A stretch of DNA of 57,294 bases from Mycobacterium sp. AZCC_0083 (GCF_014202335.1 NZ_JACHGP010000031.1:1-57294), one strand, 5' to 3'; numbered from the stretch's first letter, positions 24,044 to 32,611 are shown. Notes: generated by a model not told the origin, from the letters alone. Program-made: numbers and translations.

Positions 24044-25579
24044 CTAGGTGGACTTCCTCTTGCCGACCAGCGCGTCGACCGGATCGGGAGCGCCGTCGCG
24101 GTCCTTGACCATGCGGTAAGCGACGTAGCCGACCACCAGGGTCAAGGCCACGAAGATGATCGCGAAGTACTGCATGTACCACCCGGCACCCGCCACGTCG
24201 TAGATCTCGGCGCGGGGCCACCCGATGTTGATCACCAAGAGTCCGCCCATCACCACGGCGATGAGGTTCACCGGTATGCCCCACTTGCCGAGGTCCATGA
24301 CCGGGGGACCGTAGGACAGGCTGGTGCCCTGCAGCCGGTGAATGAGGGCGGGCACGGTCACCATCAGGTAGGCGATGTAGACGATGACCACCGATACCGA
24401 CGCGATGGCGGCGAACACGCTGGACTGCCCGATGTTGACCAGCAGCACCAGGATCGCCAGCGTGCTGACCGCGATGCCCGTGATGACGGGCGTGCCGGTG
24501 CGCTTGTTCACTCGTGCCAGAAACTTGCCGAATGGCAGCCGGTTGTCGCGGGCCATCGAGAACATCACCCGCGACGCCGAGGCCTGGATGGCCAGCGTCG
24601 CCGAGAACATTGCGACGGCCACCAGGGCCAGCAGGGTCTTGCCAAGCCAGGTGTCGAGTTGGCTCTCGATGACCCAGGCCATACCGCCGGTCGTCAGATT
24701 CTCGCCGAGGTCGGGAGCCGACATCAGGGCGGCGACGATCATCAGCCCACCACCGATGAACGACACCAGCAGAGCGTTGACGATCGCCTTGGGCGCGGTC
24801 TTGCGCGGATCCCTGGTCTCCTCGGAAAGCTCTGCAGCACTGTCGAATCCGTACATGACGTAGGCAGCCATCAGCATCGAGGCCAGGAACGCCCCCGCAT
24901 AGCCGAGCCCCGACCCGTGTCCGCCGGTGTCGGCCACCGCGGCGACCGGGTTGCGCTCGGCGGTGAGGAACATCGCCCCGATGATCAGCACGACGCCGAC
25001 GATCTCGATGGTGACCCCGGTGACGGTGATGCGCCCCATGAACTTCACCCCGGCGGCGCTGATGACGGTGCACAGCACGATGGTGATCGAGCCAAGGATG
25101 ATGCCGTTCTCCGCGCCGGTGACCGACAGCGGATCCATGTCACCGTCGACGATCTGGAAACCGCTCCAGATCGGAGGCAGCACCGTCTGCATCGCGATGG
25201 CCAGCGCGGCGATCGACACGATGTAGCCGATGAGCATGAACCAACCGGCGAACCAGCCGACCGCGTTGCCTGCCAGCCGGCGTGACCACTGGTAGATGGC
25301 GCCGGCTACCGGGAACTTGCCGGACAGCTCTGCGAAGACCAGGCAGACGCAGAACTGGCAGACGAAGACGATCGGCCAGGTCCAGAAGAACGCGGGCCCA
25401 CCGAGGCTGAAACCCAGCGGGAAGAACGCGAACACCGTGGTGAGGATCGAGACGAACGAGAAGCCCGATGCGAACGCCGCGTAGCCGCCGATGCCGCGGT
25501 GCAGTTCCTGGGTGTAACCGAGTTCCTCCAGGGTCGACGCGTCCTCCTGGGTGGAGATCGCAGGGTCGAAGGTGGTCAT
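24044..25579 (-). CDS. APC-superfamily amino acid permease, 511 aa
   Basis: A cytoplasmic N-terminus with ELGYTQELHRGIGGYAAFASGFSFVSILTTVF precedes about twelve helices. Further landmarks are FFWTWPIVFVCQFCVCLVFAELSGKFPVAGAIYQW and a middle GFDSAAELSEETRDPRKTAPKAI. This belongs to the amino acid/choline transporter (GabP/Uga4-like) branch that takes up amino acids or GABA with protons. It is divergent from the nucleotidyltransferase-Fic pair across a 110-bp shared promoter region. The substrate is unknown. Confidence 0.9.
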   Translation of the reverse strand: MTTFDPAISTQEDASTLEELGYTQELHRGIGGYAAFASGFSFVSILTTVFAFFPLGFSLGGPAFFWTWPIVFVCQFCVCLVFAELSGKFPVAGAIYQWSRRLAGNAVGWFAGWFMLIGYIVSIAALAIAMQTVLPPIWSGFQIVDGDMDPLSVTGAENGIILGSITIVLCTVISAAGVKFMGRITVTGVTIEIVGVVLIIGAMFLTAERNPVAAVADTGGHGSGLGYAGAFLASMLMAAYVMYGFDSAAELSEETRDPRKTAPKAIVNALLVSFIGGGLMIVAALMSAPDLGENLTTGGMAWVIESQLDTWLGKTLLALVAVAMFSATLAIQASASRVMFSMARDNRLPFGKFLARVNKRTGTPVITGIAVSTLAILVLLVNIGQSSVFAAIASVSVVIVYIAYLMVTVPALIHRLQGTSLSYGPPVMDLGKWGIPVNLIAVVMGGLLVINIGWPRAEIYDVAGAGWYMQYFAIIFVALTLVVGYVAYRMVKDRDGAPDPVDALVGKRKST

Positions 25580-25689
25580 GGGGCGCTCCTGGACTGCCGG
25601 CTAATAACTGTCATACGACAGAAATTAGCTTCCGCTCTTGTTTTCCGCGTTTCGTAATTGTCACGACCGTGTGACCAGATACTCGGCGG

Positions 25690-26751
25690 GTGAGAATCGT
25701 TGACATGCCGCCTGTGCTTCCTTCCGGTCGTGGGATCGCCGCGACCATCGGGGACATCGATGCTGCCAGTGACGAGGCCGTTCTGCGCGCCGGAATCGAC
25801 AAGGCGCTGGTTGCCGTCGCCGCCGAACTCCGGGCACACACCCCCGCGGCCGCGCTGGCCGGGGCGTGGTCGGAGGTGCTCCGGCACGGCGTTGCCACCG
25901 CCGTCCGATTGGTCCCTGCCCCGGCTGACTGGACGTGGTTCGTCTCCGGCAGCATCGCGCGCGGTGAGGCCGCACCCGGCTCCGACGTCGAGACGATGGT
26001 CGCCATCGGCGACTCCGTCGACGACGCGACCAAGACCGAACTCCTGGTCCGCGCCGCCGACGTGCACGCGATGCTGGAGCGGTGCGGAATACGCGGTGAC
26101 GCCAACGGCGTGCTGGCCAGCCGGCCTAGGTTCTGCCGACGCCTGAGCAGTTGGGCCGAGGGCACCGAACGCTGGACGGTCGATCCCGGCGAGGACCGAG
26201 GTGTGGTGATGACGGGCCTGCTCGCCGATTCGACGGGTGTGTGGGGGAGCGCGGCCGTCGCCCCCGATGCGCTGCGGGCGCAGACCGTTGCGGCGGTCGG
26301 TCGGAGTTATCCGGCGCGACAAGCCATGTTGCAGGACGCGACGGCCGTGCGGGCCGGCTTCCCGTCGCGGTTGCGCGTATTCGCCACGCACGCCGACACC
26401 GTCGACCTCAAGCTGGCCGCGATCGATCCGGTGGTGAAGATCGCGCGCTGGGCGGCGCTTTCGGCCGGATCGCAGGCATTGTCGACCCTCGGCCGCCTCG
26501 ACGACGCCGCGGCCGCCAAGGTGCTCGACGCGGGCGACGTGTCCAGCCTGCGCGACTGTTTCGGATGGCTGCTGCGGTTCCGCTGGCGGACGCGGGCCGG
26601 TGCGTTCCTCGAAGGGCGGCGGGTCAGCGACGTGGTGCTGCTGTCGGAGACGCCACCCCAGGAACGGGCGATGTTGCGCAGTGTCGCGCGCGAGGTGGCA
26701 GGCATCAGACGCAAGTTGACCTACCTCGCGTCGACGTCGGCGTTCCGCTGA
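25690..26751 (+). CDS. DUF294-type nucleotidyltransferase-like protein, 353 aa
   Basis: The nucleotidyltransferase core is visible at residues 77-95: FVSGSIARGEAAPGSDVE, the GS..R.E...SD.(D/E) motif of Pol beta-type transferases, as in GlnD N-termini and DUF294 proteins. An alpha-helical C-terminal region (DLKLAAIDPVVKIARWAALSAG, LRDCFGWLLRFRWRTRAG) matches the DUF294 substrate-binding-like domain. Unlike many DUF294 proteins it lacks CBS or cyclic nucleotide domains. The start GTG 25690 is tentative; ATG 25705 is possible. Only 8 bp separate its stop from the Fic gene, so the two are probably co-translated. Confidence 0.82.
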   Translation: MRIVDMPPVLPSGRGIAATIGDIDAASDEAVLRAGIDKALVAVAAELRAHTPAAALAGAWSEVLRHGVATAVRLVPAPADWTWFVSGSIARGEAAPGSDVETMVAIGDSVDDATKTELLVRAADVHAMLERCGIRGDANGVLASRPRFCRRLSSWAEGTERWTVDPGEDRGVVMTGLLADSTGVWGSAAVAPDALRAQTVAAVGRSYPARQAMLQDATAVRAGFPSRLRVFATHADTVDLKLAAIDPVVKIARWAALSAGSQALSTLGRLDDAAAAKVLDAGDVSSLRDCFGWLLRFRWRTRAGAFLEGRRVSDVVLLSETPPQERAMLRSVAREVAGIRRKLTYLASTSAFR

Positions 26752-26759
26752 GTCGCCGC

Positions 26760-27554
26760 ATGACACCGGGTTCGCGCGATCACGCCGTCGCCCAGGCCGT
26801 CGCCGCCGAGTGCCTCGAGGGTTGGCGCCCTTCCGACGAGCACGTCTCCGCGCTGACCGCGCTGGCCCATGACGAGGTGTCGTTCGACGACTACCTCGCG
26901 AAGTTCCGTGACCGCTATCCGGCGCAGCCGCGCCCCCGCCGCAGGAGGCCGTCCCTGCGGCCCACGCCCTACCTGGTTCGAGGAACAACGTTGTTGCGCA
27001 ACAACTTCGGGGCGCAGTCGGCGGAGATGCTTGCCGACCTGGAATTTGTCGCGACAGCTGGCCGGATGGTGTCGTGGCTGTGCGGGGCCTGTGAGCTCGA
27101 CGGGCTCGACGGGCTCGACGCTCGCGCCATCCACCGGCATCTGTTCGGCGACGTGTATTCGTGGGCCGGGCAGTACCGCACGACCGAACTGCGGCGTGGC
27201 CAACAGGGTTTCGCCTGGGTGTCCACCATCGCGTCGCAGATGACGCGGGTGCACGATACCGCGCGGTCGGTGGTGGACGCAGGCGCCTCCTACGACAACC
27301 CCCGGCTGGCATGGGAACTCGCCCGCCTCTACACGGACTACAACCAGGTGCACCCGTTCCGCGACGGCAACGGGCGAGCCGGCGCAATGCTGCTGCACGG
27401 TGTCGCGACCCGCTGCGGCCGCACGCTGGACCTGACGGTGACCACCCGCGCGGAGTGGTATTCGGCGGCTGCGGACAGCATGTCGCTGCGGGGGCGTGAC
27501 GGCCGAACCAGCCATCGGCCCTTCCTGCCGATTCTGGGTCGCGCCGTGACCTAG
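26760..27554 (+). CDS. Fic-domain protein with fused VbhA-like N-terminus, 264 aa
   Basis: The Fic core HPFRDGNGRAG (residues 198-208) has the catalytic His, Asp and GNGR, so AMP or other NMP transfer is plausible. The second conserved Arg three residues after GNGR is Ala. The Fic flap region precedes it (VYSWAGQYRTTELRRGQQGFAWV). The first 60 or so residues (QAVAAECLEGWRPSDEHVSALTALAHDEVSFDDYLAKFRDRY) resemble VbhA-type antitoxin domains, with AECLEG in place of the inhibitory (S/T)xxxEG. The toxin and its inhibitor would thus be one chain. ATG 26760 is 8 bp after the nucleotidyltransferase gene. The stop overlaps that of the convergent sulP gene. Confidence 0.85.
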   Translation: MTPGSRDHAVAQAVAAECLEGWRPSDEHVSALTALAHDEVSFDDYLAKFRDRYPAQPRPRRRRPSLRPTPYLVRGTTLLRNNFGAQSAEMLADLEFVATAGRMVSWLCGACELDGLDGLDARAIHRHLFGDVYSWAGQYRTTELRRGQQGFAWVSTIASQMTRVHDTARSVVDAGASYDNPRLAWELARLYTDYNQVHPFRDGNGRAGAMLLHGVATRCGRTLDLTVTTRAEWYSAAADSMSLRGRDGRTSHRPFLPILGRAVT

Positions 27555-29194
27555 GCCGCCGCGGCCACGTGGTCGCGGGCATGCGCGATCGCGTCGTCCA
27601 GTGAGTCGATGAGGTGGTTCTCGTGGCGTAGTGAGTCGATCACGCCGACGTTGGTCAGCAAGTCCATGTGCTCCTCCTGCACGCCCTTGATGATCACGGT
27701 GACACCACGCGACTCCAGCTCCTCCGCGACGCGCGACAACGTGTGCGCTCCGGTGGCGTCGAGCATCCCCAGCGTCGACATCCGGATGATGACCACCGAC
27801 ACCTCGGAACGCTCGGCATCGGTGATCAGGGTCGAAATCCGTTCGGCCACACCGAAGAACATCGCTCCGTCCAGCCGCAGCAGGGCGATGCGCTCATCGC
27901 CGGTTCGGCGATCACCTGGCAACTCCTCGCGTGTGACGCTGCTCCGGCGTGCCAGAGAGCGCAACGCGAACACGGCCGCGACCAGGATGCCGATCTCGAC
28001 GGCTTCGATGAGGTCGAAGCACACGGTGACGACCGCTGTCAGCACGAAGATCAAGGCGTCCGAACGGGTGGAGCGCAGGATCCTGCCGATCGTGGTCGCC
28101 GAGATCATCCGGAACGACGTCACCATCAGCACTGCGGCTAGGGCGCATAGGGGAATCGCTGACACCGGGCCGGTCGCGAAGTACACCACGCATATGAGCA
28201 CGAGCGAGTGGACGACGGCGGATACGCGGGTACGCGCCCCGGATCGCACGTTCACCGCGGTACGCGCGATCGCCCCCGTGGCAGGCATACCGCCAAACAG
28301 GCCGGAGGCCACCGACGCGAGGCCCTGACCGACCAGTTCGCGGTTGGGGTCATAGGGTCCGGTCGGGGACATGGTGGCGGCCACGCGCGCCGACAGCAGC
28401 GACTCGATGGCTGCCAGCGCCGCGATCGCCAGCGCCGCACCAAACAGCGTCCGGAGCGCGTCCAGGTCGGCATGGGGCAGGACCGGAGTTGGCAGGTGCG
28501 AAGGCAATTCGCCGATGCGTGCGACGGGAAGATTCGCCGCCACCACCAATACCGTCGCGGCCAGGACCGCCGCCAGTGACTCCGGGATGGCGCGGTGCAG
28601 CCGAGGAAGCCCGACCATCAGGACCGCGGCGAACACCACCACCAGAAGCGTGGCGCCGGCGACGGTCCAGTCGAGGTGGCCCAGGACGGTCCACGTCGCG
28701 ATCAAGGGGCTCTGCCCCTCCGGGGCGGCGCTCCCGAACGCAGCGGGCACCTGCTGCAGGAAGATGATCGTCGCGATGCCGAGGGTGAAGCCCTCGATCA
28801 CCGGCCACGGAATGAATGTCACCGCCCTCCCGAGGCCGGTCACGCCGGCGGCCACGACGATGATTCCGGCCAACACGGTCACCAGCGCGATGCTGCCGAA
28901 CCCGTAGTGAGTCACGATGGGCGCGAGCACCACCGCCATGGCTCCGGTCGGACCCGACACCTGGACGTGCGATCCGCCGAACACCGCGGCCACCAGGCCG
29001 GCGACCACCGCAGTGATCAGGCCGGCCGCGGCACCGACGCCCGAGCTGATGCCGAACGCCAGGGCCAACGGCAGTGCCACCACGCCGACGGTCACGCCGG
29101 CCAGGACGTCGCGGCGCCAGGACCGCGACAGGCCGGCATAGTCGGATCGGTGGGGGACAAGTCGCGACATCGAGCGCGCGAATGCGTCGATCAT
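27551..29194 (-). CDS. SulP-family anion transporter with STAS domain, 547 aa
   Basis: The transporter starts LSRSWRRDVLAGVTVGVVALPLALAFGISSGVGAAAGL, the canonical SulP helix 1 region. VFGGSHVQVSGPTGAMAVVLAPI gives helix 3 with the substrate half-helix, and GMPATGAIARTAVNVRSGARTR follows. The C-terminal STAS domain (about 430-540) includes MSTLGMLDATGAHTL. It transports sulphate or bicarbonate-like anions. Its ATG overlaps the arsR-type stop by 4 bp, so the pair form one operon. Confidence 0.92.
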   Translation of the reverse strand: MIDAFARSMSRLVPHRSDYAGLSRSWRRDVLAGVTVGVVALPLALAFGISSGVGAAAGLITAVVAGLVAAVFGGSHVQVSGPTGAMAVVLAPIVTHYGFGSIALVTVLAGIIVVAAGVTGLGRAVTFIPWPVIEGFTLGIATIIFLQQVPAAFGSAAPEGQSPLIATWTVLGHLDWTVAGATLLVVVFAAVLMVGLPRLHRAIPESLAAVLAATVLVVAANLPVARIGELPSHLPTPVLPHADLDALRTLFGAALAIAALAAIESLLSARVAATMSPTGPYDPNRELVGQGLASVASGLFGGMPATGAIARTAVNVRSGARTRVSAVVHSLVLICVVYFATGPVSAIPLCALAAVLMVTSFRMISATTIGRILRSTRSDALIFVLTAVVTVCFDLIEAVEIGILVAAVFALRSLARRSSVTREELPGDRRTGDERIALLRLDGAMFFGVAERISTLITDAERSEVSVVIIRMSTLGMLDATGAHTLSRVAEELESRGVTVIIKGVQEEHMDLLTNVGVIDSLRHENHLIDSLDDAIAHARDHVAAAA

Positions 29195-29568
29195 TCCGGA
29201 ATTCCCAGTGGCGGTAGGGAATCCAGCGCGTCCAACTCGTCTCGTCGTGCTGTCAGGGTGTCGGCGAGGAAGGTGCGGGCGATCAGCAGCAGTTCCGAGA
29301 TCTCCGGGTGGGCGAGCTCGTAGTAGACGGCATTGCCCAGCCGCCTGCCGCTGACCACGTGGTGGCGCTTGAGCACCGCGAGGTGCTGGGAGAGCACGGT
29401 CGGCTCGATGTCGGTCGCCGCCAGGATCTCGCTGACCGGCGTCGGACGGCCATTGGCCGCCAGGATCTCCAGCGTCCGGATTCGGGCGGGATGCGCGAGC
29501 GCCTTGAACAGGTTCGCCTTTATTTCGTAGAGCGGTCGCTCTGAGCGGTTGGGAAAGCTGTGCGGCAC
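29191..29568 (-). CDS. ArsR/SmtB-family transcriptional regulator, 125 aa
   Basis: A winged helix is clear: LYEIKANLFKALAHPARIRTLEIL, ISEILAATDIEPTVLSQHLAVLKRHHVVSGRRLGNAVYYELAHPEISELL. No metal-binding CxC motif is seen in the recognition helix, so it may sense something other than arsenic or cadmium. GTG 29568 is chosen because it gives the family's usual length. The frame extends further upstream but would cover the operator-like palindrome at 29591-29614. The gene overlaps sulP by 4 bp. Similar ArsR-SulP pairs are common in mycobacteria. Confidence 0.88.
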   Translation of the reverse strand: MPHSFPNRSERPLYEIKANLFKALAHPARIRTLEILAANGRPTPVSEILAATDIEPTVLSQHLAVLKRHHVVSGRRLGNAVYYELAHPEISELLLIARTFLADTLTARRDELDALDSLPPLGIPE

Positions 29569-29590
29569 GCGGCAACGACCTAACAGTTGA

Positions 29591-29614
29591 TGGATTGAGT
29601 AAAACCTCAATCCA
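29591..29614. promoter_or_regulatory. palindromic operator upstream of arsR-sulP
   Basis: TGGATTGAG (29591-29599) and CTCAATCCA (29606-29614) are perfect 9-bp arms with a 6-nt spacer, 23 bp upstream of the ArsR GTG. Size, AT-rich centre and position fit an autoregulatory ArsR operator. Confidence 0.7.
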
Positions 29615-29688
29615 GGGTACGGGCGCTGCCCTCCGTGACCTAATCCGTCGGACATGGAGTCCGGCGAAACCCGCCGCGGCGGTATCCG

Positions 29689-30501
29689 TTACTGGACTGC
29701 TCGCGCCACCCCTTCGATGACCCGAAGCCGTCCGTCGGCAAGAGCCAGAGTGAGGTTCTCGACCTTCGTCGCGAAGTCCGTGACGAAGGCGTGCAGTCCA
29801 AGGGGGTTGGGAGGAAGTGCCAGCAATGCCTGCATGGTCGCGGTCGCCTGCTCGGTGAGATTGTTCCAGTGGTCAATCGCGAAGCCAGCGGACTCGACCA
29901 CGGCGTGCAATTGGTCGGGTGTGGCCAGGTGGCTTCGTCCGGAGTCGTCGGCCCAGGGAAGGGGATAGTCGAGTTCGCCTCGGTTGCCAGTGGTGATGTC
30001 CCACATGGCGAGCTGTCCCCCGACGACGAGCACGCGACGCGCTTCCTCATATAGGCGTTCCTTGTCGGCCACGTTCATTTGAACGTGTTGGCTGAAAACG
30101 ACGTGAAAGGTGCCGTCGGCGAAGGGCAGTGCGGTGACGTCTCCCTGGCGGACCGAAATCCGCTCGTCCAGCCCGACGAGGCGATTGAGCCAACGGGCGG
30201 TGTTGCAGTACTCCTCGGTCAGATCGACTGCGGTAACTCTGCAACCGCACCGATCCGCGACGAGGCGAGCGGTGCCGCCGATTCCGGTGCCTGCGTCGAG
30301 TACCTGGCTCTTACTCGTGATTCCGACCAGGTCGACCAGCTGGCTGGTGGCAAGGCGACCCATTGTGTGGAAGTCCTCGAGCAACCCGAGGTCGGCGGGC
30401 GCAATGTGGTCGAGGTCCTTTCCTGCGGCGAGAAGTGCGTCTTCGATGTTGCGTCGAGATAGGCCAGTCGAGTACTGGAGCTGAATCTGGGAGTTGTTCA
30501 T
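29689..30501 (-). CDS. SAM-dependent methyltransferase, 270 aa
   Basis: Motif I is VLDAGTGIGGTARLVADRCGCRVTAVDLT (residues 67-95), followed by GDVTALPFADGTFHVVFSQHVQMNV (motifs II/III) and RVLVVGGQLAMWDI. It resembles class I methyltransferases acting on small molecules or quinones (UbiE/sarcosine-type). The N-terminal helices (QLQYSTGLSRRNIEDALLAAG) look like the lid seen in glycine/sarcosine methyltransferases. Its ATG overlaps the DUF302 stop by 4 bp. It is the last gene of a three-gene operon. Confidence 0.88.
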   Translation of the reverse strand: MNNSQIQLQYSTGLSRRNIEDALLAAGKDLDHIAPADLGLLEDFHTMGRLATSQLVDLVGITSKSQVLDAGTGIGGTARLVADRCGCRVTAVDLTEEYCNTARWLNRLVGLDERISVRQGDVTALPFADGTFHVVFSQHVQMNVADKERLYEEARRVLVVGGQLAMWDITTGNRGELDYPLPWADDSGRSHLATPDQLHAVVESAGFAIDHWNNLTEQATATMQALLALPPNPLGLHAFVTDFATKVENLTLALADGRLRVIEGVARAVQ

Positions 30502-31019
30502 TTCGGTTCCGGCTCGAGTTCCGGTGGAACCGGCATCGGGATGAGTCGCAGGAGCGCGGCGAGTTTGGCGTCCAACTGTGCTCCGACCCTTGCGATGCGC
30601 GCGTCGCCGAAACTCGCGAATTTGCTTGACGGCTGGTCGATGCTGAGGTGCACGCGACCGGCGGTGTCTTCGTAGATCTCGGTGCGCAGCGGCGCGTACA
30701 GCATGACTCCGGGATCATGTCGGTACATGGTCTCGACGATCACGTTGTTTCCGACCATGTAGGTCACTGCCCGCGTGCGATGCCCTGCCAATGTCATCAT
30801 CGGCGTTGGATCGAACGTCCAGAAGTTGACGAACGAATGCGGGGCATGCGCTGCCGTGTATTGCTGCACGCGGGACAGGTCGCCCGTCTCGATCACAGCG
30901 GTCAGTTCCGCGAAATCGATGGTGGGCACTAGGTATTCGTATCTCTGGCGGACGTCGTCGAAGGTGTCGTCGGTGTCGATGACGAAGCGGTTGACGAGGT
31001 GGGGAATGGTCTTGGTCAT
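30498..31019 (-). CDS. DUF302-like protein, 173 aa
   Basis: The chain HLVNRFVIDTDDTFDDVRQRYEYLVPT, VGNNVIVETMYRHDPGVMLYAPLRTEIYEDTAGRVHLSIDQPSSKFASFGDARI is typical of the DUF302 fold (GNP..... ...P.(R/K)v.vye...G.v...y..P). There is no signal peptide or membrane helix. The function is unknown. It is translationally coupled at both ends (4-bp overlaps) to the membrane protein and the methyltransferase, so the three products likely act together. Confidence 0.75.
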   Translation of the reverse strand: MTKTIPHLVNRFVIDTDDTFDDVRQRYEYLVPTIDFAELTAVIETGDLSRVQQYTAAHAPHSFVNFWTFDPTPMMTLAGHRTRAVTYMVGNNVIVETMYRHDPGVMLYAPLRTEIYEDTAGRVHLSIDQPSSKFASFGDARIARVGAQLDAKLAALLRLIPMPVPPELEPEPK

Positions 31020-31771
31020 TTCGTGTTCCCGACGGGTGCGACGACCGTAGCCGTCTCCGCGCCCACCCTCAGTTTGCGCAACGACAGCACGTGTAATGCC
31101 ACCGCGAGCGGCACGATCGTGGTGGGGATGAGGACGAGCGGAAGCAGCGAGATCGCTTCGGTGGACGGCGACACGACCAGCAACCGCGCCAGTCCTGGCG
31201 CGGCCATGACACCGATCGCGAGTGCGACGACGAGGTCAAGGAGGCCAAGGACGTTGAACCACACGGTGCTGCGGTGCACGATGCCGCGACGCAGGTTGCG
31301 CGCGATGAATACCGCCTCGACCCCGATCGCGATGTCGCCAATCCCGGCGGGTATGGCGAATACGGCAGGCAGGTAGCCCAACGCCATCGCGACCAGGAAG
31401 GTCACACCGACCGGCCGAAAGAACTGAGGCAACGTCAACCGCCACAACGCGTCCGGCTGGTCCAGGATGCGAGACACCAACGGGACGCGGGTCGACAGCA
31501 GCACCGCAACGAGCGGCACGATCATCGCGACCGCGATCCACGGCGCCGCCTTCGTCGGTTGGAACCGGAACACCTCGGCGTTGGCCAGCAATCCGCTGAC
31601 CAGTACCCAAGCGCCCCAGACGATTCCGGCGATGACGGCCACTCGGGTAGCGCTATGACGGCTGACGCCTGCGGTTGTTGCGCCTCGCCACAGCATCACG
31701 CAAATAGTTGCGGTGGTACCGATCACGCCAGCCAGCACCATCGCCCACACGTATATCGGCAGTGTGCTCAT
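31016..31771 (-). CDS. multi-pass membrane protein, 251 aa
   Basis: About seven hydrophobic segments are visible (YVWAMVLAGVIGTTATICVML, VAVIAGIVWGAWVLVSGLLA, WIAVAMIVPLVAVLLS, ... SLLPLVLIPTTIVPLAVALHVLSL). I recognise no family signature. ATG 31771 is preferred over the ATG four codons upstream because GGAGGGG sits six bases before it. It is first in the operon with DUF302 and a methyltransferase, divergent from a TetR gene that probably controls it. Confidence 0.75.
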   Translation of the reverse strand: MSTLPIYVWAMVLAGVIGTTATICVMLWRGATTAGVSRHSATRVAVIAGIVWGAWVLVSGLLANAEVFRFQPTKAAPWIAVAMIVPLVAVLLSTRVPLVSRILDQPDALWRLTLPQFFRPVGVTFLVAMALGYLPAVFAIPAGIGDIAIGVEAVFIARNLRRGIVHRSTVWFNVLGLLDLVVALAIGVMAAPGLARLLVVSPSTEAISLLPLVLIPTTIVPLAVALHVLSLRKLRVGAETATVVAPVGNTK

Positions 31772-31819
31772 TAGCCCCTCCAATTGGGTTCACGTTGACT
31801 GAACAACATGTATGTTTCA

Positions 31820-31832
31820 GAACAACGTGTTC
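31820..31832. promoter_or_regulatory. palindrome in the TetR/membrane-operon divergent promoter
   Basis: GAACA-ACG-TGTTC is a perfect 5-bp inverted repeat. It lies in an AT-richer 109-bp region (31772-31880) with further half-sites (TGAAC at 31798-31802, GTTC at 31788-31791). It is a candidate operator of the flanking TetR protein for both divergent units. Confidence 0.5.
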
Positions 31833-31880
31833 AATAAGAGTGGTGCGACGGAAATTCCGTCAACAACCAATAGAGGCGAG

Positions 31881-32492
31881 ATGTCCAGTTCCGAACAAAG
31901 TCGAGAACTCGTGCGAAAACCAGGGGTGGTTCGAGTGGCGGCGCCGGATCGGCGGGTTAGGCGCACGCGCAAGCAGTTGCACGACGCCTTCATTGCCCTC
32001 GTCATCGAGAAGGGATACGAGAAGACGACGGTCCAGGACATCCTCGATCGGGCCGACATCGGCCGGTCCACCTTCTACGTCCACTATCGAGACAAGGAAG
32101 CTCTGCTGATGGCGAGTTTCGATTCGATGGGCGATCAGCTCGAGCACGAGCTCGCCGGCATCACCTCAGCCGACCCGATCGACGTCACCTTGCCCGCCGC
32201 GCTGCTGTTCGAGCATGCGTACCGAAACCAGCGCGTGTACCAGGCGCTGTGCGGACATCAGGGCGGCGCGTTGGTCCAGCGCCATCTGCGCCAGTTGATC
32301 GGCGACGTACTGCGAAAGCGTCTGCGGTCACAACGGACCCGACCGGGTGCAGGCGTGCCCGCCGACGTCGCGGCCGAGTTCTACACGTCCGCCGCGCTGG
32401 GCCTGCTGGTGTGGTGGATCGACCAGGATTTCCGCGGTGACCATGCCTGGCTGACGCTGCTCTACCGGAAACTCGCCGCGCCTGACCGATGA
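31881..32492 (+). CDS. TetR-family transcriptional regulator, 203 aa
   Basis: The HTH is RTRKQLHDAFIALVIEKGYEKTTVQDILDRADIGRSTFYVHYRDKEALLM, followed by a TetR_C-like helical domain (PAALLFEHAYRNQRVYQALCGHQGG, AEFYTSAALGLLVWWIDQDFRGDHAWL). ATG 31881 with GAGGCGAG just upstream is preferred to ATG 31812, which lies within the palindromic region. It is divergent from the membrane/DUF302/methyltransferase operon, the typical position of a local repressor. Confidence 0.88.
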   Translation: MSSSEQSRELVRKPGVVRVAAPDRRVRRTRKQLHDAFIALVIEKGYEKTTVQDILDRADIGRSTFYVHYRDKEALLMASFDSMGDQLEHELAGITSADPIDVTLPAALLFEHAYRNQRVYQALCGHQGGALVQRHLRQLIGDVLRKRLRSQRTRPGAGVPADVAAEFYTSAALGLLVWWIDQDFRGDHAWLTLLYRKLAAPDR

Positions 32493-32560
32493 CCCGAGGA
32501 CATCCATCTCCCAGTGGCCCAAACCAAGTCGGTTGCGCATCGACTGCGCGAAGGGCTAGC

Positions 32561-32611
32561 GTGGCGTCCGTGCCGAAGCGACTCGTAGTAGCAACCCGCA
32601 GCGGGGTCTGA
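32561..32611 (+). CDS. branched-chain amino acid leader peptide, 16 aa
   Basis: GTG 32561 preceded by GAAGGG starts MASVPKRLVVATRSGV and a TGA. The core RLVVAT closely resembles the RLVVVT leader peptides that control ilv and leu genes by ribosome-mediated attenuation in corynebacteria and relatives. A strong hairpin begins inside its coding region. The downstream gene encodes a LeuA-like domain, which fits leucine/valine control. GTG 32570 could also start it (13 residues). Confidence 0.65.
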   Translation: MASVPKRLVVATRSGV

